Positions 27,815 through 34,124 of a DNA stretch of 34,124 nt are shown here, one piece after another; within the stretch, counting starts at the first letter, position 1; every line of letters begins with the position of its first letter. The notes under the pieces are model-generated. The model saw only the letters and a program-made list of their open reading frames with translations, was not told the DNA's origin and did no database searches. A program made the translations under genes and the position numbers. The DNA is taken from positions 1 through 34,124 of the forward strand of contig JADFMY010000021.1 in the NCBI GenBank assembly GCA_022563685.1, in the 5' to 3' direction. This DNA comes from Pseudomonadota bacterium. Its GTDB lineage: Bacteria; Pseudomonadota; Gammaproteobacteria; GCA-001735895.

Positions 27815-30800
27815 CTACTGATACTCCAGGTAATATTCCCCGCCACCCAGGTGTTTCTCCAGTGCCAATAGGCATAGCTCGGATGGCATGACCGACCATG
27901 GCTCGCTGGTTTTGAGCTGGTATTCGTAACCGTTTCGTTGTAAATGGAATACCACGGGTGTCGCATCTCTCGCCTGGTACTGGTTGAGGATTTTGATCAA
28001 ATGATTGACCGATTGATCGGCATTGCCATTTAACACAATATGCAAAGCGCGGGCATGGTTGAGGCGATAAACGTCGAGCAGTTGAACCTGCGTCGCGCGA
28101 ATCTTGACGCCATTGTTAAAGCTGTCGAAGGCGATCCCTCCATCGACCACCCAGATCAGGTCTTTTTGTACCAGGTCTTCAATCTGTTGTAGCATCTTAG
28201 GGACGATGCGAACTTCTATGCGGCCACTCCGATCGTCGAGCGTTACGAACGATTCACGGCCATTGAAGCCATTCTTTGTACGAATATCGACGACTAATCC
28301 GCATACCCTGGTCGCCTGTTCCTTTTGCCGATAACCATTTTCTGCTGCCATGCCGGTATCGAGTTTATCCAGCCACTGAGCAAAACTGGTGGGTGCGATC
28401 TGTTTTACTTCCTTTTCGAGCATTAGCAATGGATGCCCGGTGAGGAATAAACCCAGGGCTTCCTTTTCGAGTAACAGTCGATGCATTTCATCCCAGGGCT
28501 CGCAATGCGGCAATGCCCTGGCGACCTTCGACGGCTCTATCGAGGCGAACATATCGGTCATGCCGGCGTCGAGATTGTTTTGCTGCTGTTCTGCTGCCTG
28601 CAGGGCGTTGGGTAAATGCGCGAGTAGCGCCGCGCGGTTATCGGAAAAACAGTCCAGCGCCCCGGCCTTGATCAGGGCTTCGATCACCTTGCGATTCGAT
28701 CGGGACGAATCGATGCGCTCACAAAAATCGTCCAGCGATTGATAACTGCTATCCTTCCGAGCGGCGATAATGGTTTCGATCGCCGAGTGGCCCACTCCCT
28801 TGACTGCTCCCAGGCCGTAAAACACCTTTGCTGCATCAACAGGCGCAAAACGATAGTTGGACTGGTTAATATCGGGCGGTAATATCTCCAGATGCATGGC
28901 CCGGCATTCGTCGATCAGAGTGACGATCTTGTCGGTGTTATCCATATCTGCGGACAGTACCGCAGCCATGAACTCTGCCGGATAATGGGCTTTTAACCAG
29001 GCGGTCTGGTAGGCAATCAATGCGTAAGCCGCTGAATGCGATTTATTAAAGCCATATTCGCCAAACTTTTCCATGATGTCGAAAATCTTGCTGGCAACGT
29101 TGTAGTCAACATTGTTGGCAACCGCACCATCGGTAAACACTGCGCGCTGCTGCTTCATTTCGAGCACTTTTTTCTTACCCATCGCACGGCGTAATATATC
29201 GGCGCCACCGAGCGTGTAACCTGCAAGAACCTGCGCTATTTGCATCACCTGCTCCTGGTAAAGGATAACGCCATAGGTGGGTTTCAGTATCGCTTCCAGA
29301 TCAGGATGCGAGTATTCAAACTCGGCGCCATTCTTGCGATCGATAAAATCATCCACCATACCCGACTGCAAAGGCCCAGGTCTAAACAATGCCACCAGTG
29401 CGATAATGTCTTCGAATGTAGCCGGTTTTAACCGGCGTATCAGGTCTTTCATGCCACGGGATTCGAGCTGAAACACCGCGGTGGTCTTATGCGCCTGTAG
29501 CAGTTCGAAACTCGCCGTGTCGTCTAATGGAAGGCGTTCTATATCCAGCTTTTTCTCCGGATTCCTCGCGTTAATCGATTCGACCGCCCAGTCGATGATG
29601 GTCAGGGTTCGTAGCCCCAGAAAGTCGAACTTGACGAGACCGATTGCTTCAACGTCGTCCTTGTCGAATTGCGATACCAGTCCCGAACCGCCTTTTTCGC
29701 AATAAGTCGGGGTAAAGTCGATTAAATCGCTCGGCGCTATCACCACCCCGCCCGCATGCTTGCCAACATTTCGAACCAACCCTTCGAGTGACAGCGCCAT
29801 GTCGATCAGCATCGTGACTTCTTCATCTTGCTCGTATAGCTGGCGTAGGTCTTCTTCACGTTCCATCGCCTTTTCCAGCGTGATGCCAACTTCAAACGGC
29901 ACCAATTTCGCGATCCGATCGACAAACCCGTAAGGATGGGACATGACACGCCCGACATCGCGGATAACGGCCCTGGCTGCCATGGTTCCATAAGTGATGA
30001 TTTGCGACACCTGGTTGCGGCCGTAATGGTCCGCCACATATTCGATCACTTCGTCGCGCCTTTCCATGCAAAAATCGATATCGAAATCCGGCATGGACAC
30101 GCGTTCGGGATTCATAAAACGCTCGAACAGCAAATCGTATTCGAGCGGGTCGATATTGGTAATATAGAGCGCGTAAGCGACTAGCGACCCGGCACCGGAC
30201 CCCCGCCCCGGGCCTACCGGTATCGCATGCTTTTTGGCCCAGTCGATGAAGTCCATCACGATCAGGAAATAGCCGGGGAATCCCATCTGTACGATCACAT
30301 CGAGTTCGGTCTGGAGCCGATCATAATAGGTCTGGCGTTCGATGGACTGACCTGGCGGGCATTGTTCCTGGAGAAATTCCAGTCGCGACTCCAGCCCCTG
30401 TTCCGACGCGTGGCGGAGGTAACTGTCGATCGAGTAGCCATCAGGTACCGGGTACTCGGGCAGGTAATGCTCTCCAAGATTGAGGCGCACATTACAGGCT
30501 CTGGCAATATTGACCGTGTTTTCAATCGCTTCTGGAATATCGGCAAATAACTCAACCATTTCATCGCTGCTGCGCAAATACTGTTGCGGCGAATAATTTT
30601 TGGGCCGCCGCTCGTCCTGCAGCGTGAATCCACTACAGATACAAACCCGCACTTCGTGGGATTCAAAGTCTGCAGTATCTATAAAGCGTACATCGTTAGT
30701 AGCCACTAGCGGCACCTGAATCTTCGACGAGAATTCAATCGCCTGTTGAATATAAGCTTCCTCGTAGGGGCGCCCGGTGCGCTGTAGTTCGAGAATATAA

Positions 30801-31291
30801 TTGCCCCCAAAAATCACCAGCCACTGCGCCAGGTAGTCGCTTGCCAGCTCCTGGTTTTGCATTTTCAGGGCCTGGCCGATATCGCCTTCGAGATTGGCCG
30901 ACAGTGCGATCAACCCGGTTGACGCTTCGCGTAACCATTCGATATCGATCGTGGGTCGGTCGGCTAACTGACCTTCCCGGTAAGACCGGGAAACCAGACG
31001 TTTGAGATTCAGATAGCCCGTATCGTCCTGGCACAGTAAAACCAGTCGACTCAGTGATTCCTTGCGATCTGGATGACGGACCCAAACTTCGGAACCAAAT
31101 ATTGGCTTGATACCACTGGCGGTAGCAGCCTTGAACAGTTTTACTATTGCGAACAGATTCGATTCGTCGGTGAGTGCAACCGCGCCCATTCCCCTGTGTC
31201 GCGTTTCAGCGATTAACTGCTTGAGTCGAATCGTACTGTCGACCAGTGAAAATTCGGAATGTAAATGTAGATGGACGAACTGATTGGGCAT
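27815..31291 (-). CDS. dnaE: DNA polymerase III subunit alpha
   Basis: DnaE is the replicative polymerase catalytic subunit. The 1158 residues contain the N-terminal PHP domain (FVHLHLHSEFSLVDS), the palm with GPGRGSGAGSLVAYAL and the catalytic Asp pair in MPDFDIDFCMERRDEVI, the thumb/fingers with GMKDLIRRLKP and RRAMGKKK, the helix-hairpin-helix region (GLGAVKGVGHSAIETI) and the OB fold (RVCGLVVDIRTKNGFNGRE). Length is typical of proteobacterial DnaE1. It starts five bases after rnhB, so the two form an operon. The usual downstream accA is elsewhere in this window. Confidence 0.98.
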   Translation of the reverse strand: MPNQFVHLHLHSEFSLVDSTIRLKQLIAETRHRGMGAVALTDESNLFAIVKLFKAATASGIKPIFGSEVWVRHPDRKESLSRLVLLCQDDTGYLNLKRLVSRSYREGQLADRPTIDIEWLREASTGLIALSANLEGDIGQALKMQNQELASDYLAQWLVIFGGNYILELQRTGRPYEEAYIQQAIEFSSKIQVPLVATNDVRFIDTADFESHEVRVCICSGFTLQDERRPKNYSPQQYLRSSDEMVELFADIPEAIENTVNIARACNVRLNLGEHYLPEYPVPDGYSIDSYLRHASEQGLESRLEFLQEQCPPGQSIERQTYYDRLQTELDVIVQMGFPGYFLIVMDFIDWAKKHAIPVGPGRGSGAGSLVAYALYITNIDPLEYDLLFERFMNPERVSMPDFDIDFCMERRDEVIEYVADHYGRNQVSQIITYGTMAARAVIRDVGRVMSHPYGFVDRIAKLVPFEVGITLEKAMEREEDLRQLYEQDEEVTMLIDMALSLEGLVRNVGKHAGGVVIAPSDLIDFTPTYCEKGGSGLVSQFDKDDVEAIGLVKFDFLGLRTLTIIDWAVESINARNPEKKLDIERLPLDDTASFELLQAHKTTAVFQLESRGMKDLIRRLKPATFEDIIALVALFRPGPLQSGMVDDFIDRKNGAEFEYSHPDLEAILKPTYGVILYQEQVMQIAQVLAGYTLGGADILRRAMGKKKVLEMKQQRAVFTDGAVANNVDYNVASKIFDIMEKFGEYGFNKSHSAAYALIAYQTAWLKAHYPAEFMAAVLSADMDNTDKIVTLIDECRAMHLEILPPDINQSNYRFAPVDAAKVFYGLGAVKGVGHSAIETIIAARKDSSYQSLDDFCERIDSSRSNRKVIEALIKAGALDCFSDNRAALLAHLPNALQAAEQQQNNLDAGMTDMFASIEPSKVARALPHCEPWDEMHRLLLEKEALGLFLTGHPLLMLEKEVKQIAPTSFAQWLDKLDTGMAAENGYRQKEQATRVCGLVVDIRTKNGFNGRESFVTLDDRSGRIEVRIVPKMLQQIEDLVQKDLIWVVDGGIAFDSFNNGVKIRATQVQLLDVYRLNHARALHIVLNGNADQSVNHLIKILNQYQARDATPVVFHLQRNGYEYQLKTSEPWSVMPSELCLLALEKHLGGGEYYLEYQ

Positions 31292-31296
31292 CTGGG

Positions 31297-31935
31297 TCAG
31301 GTCCCACTCGCTGTCGGGTTTTCGGGAGCAATTACCCCTGCTCGGTGCGATCCGCTCAATACCTCTTTGACCGGTTTGAAACTATGGCGATGTACTGCAC
31401 AGGCGCCATATTGCTTGAGAAGGCTCCGATGCCGTTGCGTCGGATAACCCTTATGCCTGGCAAACTGATACTGTGGATAGCGCTGGTCGAGCACCATCAT
31501 TTGCCGGTCCCGGTATTCCTTGGCCAATATCGAGGCCGCTGAAATACAGGGTTCTGACAAATCGCCTTTCACTATAGCCTGCAACTCAAAGCCCGCCAAA
31601 TCAGGTAATCTATTACCATCGATTAGCACAAGACCGGGCATAGGTTGAAGTTGAAGAACTGCCCTCTTCATCGCCAATAAACTGGCTTGCAGGATATTGA
31701 ACCTGTCGATTTCCTCGATACTGGCTTCTGCCACTGCCCAGACCATCGCTCTTTGTTTAATCTGCACTTCGAGTTCTGCTCTTTTTTTGGCCGAAAGTTT
31801 CTTCGAATCGGATAATCCCGGAATTGGGTGCCTTGCGTCGAGGATCACTGCGGCGGCGACAACCGGCCCGGCTAGCGGCCCTCTTCCGGCTTCGTCTACG
31901 CCTGCTACCAATTTAATTACCCGTTTCTCAGTCAT
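31297..31935 (-). CDS. rnhB: Ribonuclease HII
   Basis: RNase HII removes ribonucleotides misincorporated into DNA. The 212-residue protein shows [23 protein letters not shown] (catalytic Asp14-Glu15), [22 protein letters not shown] (catalytic Asp), [14 protein letters not shown] with the DEADK-like region, and [17 protein letters not shown]. In E. coli the order is lpxB-rnhB-dnaE on one strand. Here rnhB-dnaE is kept but faces away from the gnnA-gnnB-lpxB string, which points to a local inversion. Confidence 0.97.
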   Translation of the reverse strand: MTEKRVIKLVAGVDEAGRGPLAGPVVAAAVILDARHPIPGLSDSKKLSAKKRAELEVQIKQRAMVWAVAEASIEEIDRFNILQASLLAMKRAVLQLQPMPGLVLIDGNRLPDLAGFELQAIVKGDLSEPCISAASILAKEYRDRQMMVLDQRYPQYQFARHKGYPTQRHRSLLKQYGACAVHRHSFKPVKEVLSGSHRAGVIAPENPTASGT

Positions 31936-32010
31936 CTATCTGCCCGAAAAAAATCTTTTCCTGAAGGGTACCCATTTATTATGCACTGTCTTAGAATTGC
32001 TATTCTCGCT

Positions 32011-32955
32011 ATGTCAAAATTAATCAAAGTTGCAATTGTAGGTGTCGGTCATTTAGGAAAATGGCATGCCGAAAAATATGCCGCGTCACCTAACTGCGAA
32101 TTGCTTGCCATTGTCGACAGCGATCTCGAAGTAGCAAGGCAGATCGCGCAAAAACATGGCGTACAGGCTTATTCCAACTATAAGGATATCCTGTCACAGG
32201 TCGATGCGATTAGCCTGGTGGTACCGACCAGGTTGCATTATAAAATTGCACGCGACATTCTGGAAGCGGGAATTCACTGCCTGGTCGAAAAACCGATTAC
32301 CGAAACCGTCGCGGAAGCATCCGAATTAATTCTGCTAGCAAGCCGGAATAAACTAATCCTGCAGGTTGGACACATCGAGCGATTTAATACTGTGATGATG
32401 GGTATAGAAGAAATATTAAAGGAACCTCAATTTATCGAATCGACCCGGCTCGCTCCATTTACCCTGCGCGCCACCGACGTGAGCGTCATTCTGGATTTAA
32501 TGATTCACGATATCGACCTGATTCTCGACCTGGTCCGCAGCCCCATTCGGCATATATCCGCCAGCGGTATTTCGGTGCTTTCCGATACCATCGATATAGC
32601 CAATGCAAGAATCGAGTTCGACAATAATTGCGTCGCGAATGTCACCGCGAGCCGGATCAGTCAAAAACGTGAACGAAAACTGCGTATATTCCAGAAAGAT
32701 ACGTATATCTCGGCCGATTTGCAGAAGAAAATACTTGCGGTCAATCGTAAGGGGGAAACCGATAACGAGGCCGGTTTCAAGGATATTATCCACAAAGAAA
32801 GTAAATATGAAGATAATGACGCACTGAACCTGGAAATACAGGACTTCATCCACGCCATCCAGACTCAGGGTCGTCCACGAGTCAGTGGTGAAGATGGCAG
32901 GCGTGCCCTCGAAACAGCGATTGCAATAACCTCTCAGATCAGAGACAGACTTTGA
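32011..32955 (+). CDS. gnnA: Gfo/Idh/MocA oxidoreductase, probable UDP-GlcNAc 3-dehydrogenase
   Basis: From the ATG at 32011 the protein has 314 residues. The N-terminal Rossmann fold begins VAIVGVGHLGKWHAEKYA, and CLVEKPITETVAEA is the family EKP motif that carries a key Lys. The C-terminal alpha/beta domain has LMIHDIDLILDLV, with the expected His. Together with the following aminotransferase and lpxB this fits GnnA, which oxidises the 3-OH of UDP-GlcNAc with NAD+. An ATG at 31981 would add ten residues and has AAGGG 12 bases upstream; 32011 has no clear ribosome site, so the start is open. Another sugar dehydrogenase of the WbpB/WlbA type cannot be excluded. Confidence 0.75.
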   Translation: MSKLIKVAIVGVGHLGKWHAEKYAASPNCELLAIVDSDLEVARQIAQKHGVQAYSNYKDILSQVDAISLVVPTRLHYKIARDILEAGIHCLVEKPITETVAEASELILLASRNKLILQVGHIERFNTVMMGIEEILKEPQFIESTRLAPFTLRATDVSVILDLMIHDIDLILDLVRSPIRHISASGISVLSDTIDIANARIEFDNNCVANVTASRISQKRERKLRIFQKDTYISADLQKKILAVNRKGETDNEAGFKDIIHKESKYEDNDALNLEIQDFIHAIQTQGRPRVSGEDGRRALETAIAITSQIRDRL

Positions 32956-34040
32956 ACATACCCATGGTTGACCTGAAGGGTCAATACGAAAATCTGAAAA
33001 GCGAAATTGACACGGCGCTACTAAAGGCCCTGTCCGAAGCTTGCTTTATCCTTGGCCCCAATGTACAGGCGTTTGAGCAGGAAACCGCCGATTACCTGGG
33101 CGCCAAACATGCTATCGGTTGTGCCTCGGGTACCGATGCATTACATCTGCCACTACTCGCAGCAGGTATCAAGGCCGGAGACGAGGTGATTACCACTGCT
33201 TTCACCTTTATCGCAACCGCCGAGGCAATTCGTTATGTCGGTGCCATACCCGTTTTTGTCGATATAGATCCAGAAACCCTGAATATCGACACATCAAAAA
33301 TCAATATTGCGATAAGCGATAAAACGCGCGCGATTATTCCGGTCCATTTGTTTGGTCAGCCAGCAGATATGGATGAGATCCGATCAATTGCCGTGCACCA
33401 CGGCTTATTCGTTCTTGAAGACTGCGCGCAGTCCTTTGGCAGCGCTTATCGCAAGCGCATGACTGGCGCGATAGGTGACGCCGGTGCATTCAGCTTTTTT
33501 CCAAGCAAGAATCTTGGCTGCTATGGGGATGGTGGATTGATCGCGACCAATGATGATGAAATCGCGCGTCAGGTCAGGATCTACCGCAACCACGGCAGTA
33601 GTGAGCAATACCATCACGATGTGATCGGTTTCAATAGCCGTCTCGATGAATTGCAGGCGGTCATTTTGAGGATCAAGTTGAAGCATATCGATGAGTACAA
33701 TCAGAAGCGTCTTCGCATTGCACAGAGCTATAACAGGCTACTCACAGGTAGTGAATTGCAAACACCTCTGATACCGGATGACCGTGACCATATTTTCCAC
33801 CAATACACCCTGTTGAGCGACCGGCGCGATCAAATTCGTGAAGCGGTTATCGCCAGGCAAATTGCCTGTGCGGTGTATTACCCGATTCCTTTGCATCAGC
33901 AAAAAGCGTTTGCCGATACTCATCAAGAACCCTTACCGATTACCGAATCTGTTTCCAGGCGTTGCCTGTCGTTACCGATTTACCCTGAAATGACTGAACA
34001 GCAGGTACAGGCCGTTTGTGAAGCCGTCCTCGGCGCATGA
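32952..34040 (+). CDS. gnnB: DegT/DnrJ/EryC1 aminotransferase, probable UDP-3-keto-GlcNAc aminotransferase
   Basis: The 362-residue PLP enzyme shows the family start IPMVDLKGQYENLKSEI, GCASGTDALHLPL for phosphate binding, PVHLFGQPADMDEI, LEDCAQSFGSAY, and FFPSKNLGCYGDGG with the Schiff-base Lys186. The TTG at 32952 is the likely start because it keeps the conserved IPMVDL stretch; it overlaps the gnnA stop by 4 bases. Its ATGA junction with lpxB suggests that it acts in lipid A synthesis. GnnB converts the 3-keto sugar to UDP-GlcNAc3N with glutamate. ArnB- or WbpE-like roles are the alternatives. Confidence 0.78.
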   Translation: MNIPMVDLKGQYENLKSEIDTALLKALSEACFILGPNVQAFEQETADYLGAKHAIGCASGTDALHLPLLAAGIKAGDEVITTAFTFIATAEAIRYVGAIPVFVDIDPETLNIDTSKINIAISDKTRAIIPVHLFGQPADMDEIRSIAVHHGLFVLEDCAQSFGSAYRKRMTGAIGDAGAFSFFPSKNLGCYGDGGLIATNDDEIARQVRIYRNHGSSEQYHHDVIGFNSRLDELQAVILRIKLKHIDEYNQKRLRIAQSYNRLLTGSELQTPLIPDDRDHIFHQYTLLSDRRDQIREAVIARQIACAVYYPIPLHQQKAFADTHQEPLPITESVSRRCLSLPIYPEMTEQQVQAVCEAVLGA

Positions 34041-34124
34041 TGGAAAAGCCCCACATTATGATTTTGGCTGGTGAAGCCTCCGGTGATGCGCATGCGGCCG
34101 AGTTTGTTGCCAGGATCCAGCAAC
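34037..34124 (+). CDS. lpxB: Lipid-A-disaccharide synthase LpxB, N-terminal fragment
   Basis: The gene starts at ATG 34037 within the gnnB stop (ATGA) and runs off the right edge after 29 codons. The visible part MMEKPHIMILAGEASGDAHA contains the GExSGD motif at the N-terminus of LpxB, a GT19 glycosyltransferase that joins lipid X and UDP-2,3-diacylglucosamine. Only the extreme N-terminus is visible, so the call rests on that motif and context. Confidence 0.85.
   Translation, partial: MMEKPHIMILAGEASGDAHAAEFVARIQQ

Noticed and set aside
31995-32010. Extended -10 (TGCTATTCT) that would give a leaderless gnnA mRNA
   Set aside because: The hexamer is a poor match and no -35 is present; only suggestive in such A/T-rich sequence.

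Overview
This window is a chromosomal segment of a gammaproteobacterium of intermediate G+C. That placement is inferred from gene order. The block gyrA-pheA-hisC-tyrA-aroA-cmk-rpsA-ihfB-lapB-pyrF, the string mtaD-ubiG-mupP-yciK divergent from gyrA, and accA-tilS...pyrG-eno-ftsB-ispD all resemble the Pseudomonas/E. coli arrangement. Typical gammaproteobacterial genes (cmoA/cmoB, yccA, lapB) support this. I cannot name the genus. Nothing shows a plasmid, an intact prophage, an insertion sequence or a CRISPR array.

Layout. (1) 1-2717 is accessory-looking: an open frame cut by the left edge, a double-GFA-domain protein, an SDR oxidoreductase and two gene-poor stretches, ending at a tRNA-Ser(UGA) with its own terminator. 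Short direct repeats lie just downstream of the tRNA 3' end. (2) 2862-4146 holds yccA with a clear promoter and terminator, a 59-residue membrane protein, and a REPIN-like pair of palindromes flanked by a 51/50-bp direct duplication. (3) 4149-12197 (minus) runs accA-tilS-cmoA-cmoB-pyrG-eno-ftsB-ispD, linking fatty acid synthesis, tRNA decoding, CTP synthesis, glycolysis, division and isoprenoid synthesis. (4) 12296-24011 (minus) runs gyrA-pheA-hisC-tyrA-aroA-cmk-rpsA-ihfB-lapB-pyrF. It is tightly packed from gyrA to cmk, many junctions being 1-4 bp overlaps. (5) 24264-27704 (plus) is a four-gene operon, mtaD-ubiG-mupP-yciK. (6) 27815-31935 (minus) is rnhB-dnaE, with a tandem/inverted GGGGTCAGA repeat at the convergent yciK/dnaE junction. 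(7) 32011-34124 (plus) is an oxidoreductase gene, a DegT-type aminotransferase gene and the start of lpxB.

The most interesting part is region 7. A Gfo/Idh oxidoreductase and a DegT aminotransferase translationally coupled to lpxB is the arrangement expected for GnnA/GnnB. Those enzymes make UDP-GlcNAc3N, the precursor of lipid A on a 2,3-diamino sugar with amide-linked 3-acyl chains. Other points of interest are cmoAB coupled to tilS, the absence of serC, mtnA, kdsA and lapA from their usual slots, and two different palindromic repeat families, each at a convergent gene junction.

All functional calls come from reading motifs and context; no database search was possible.
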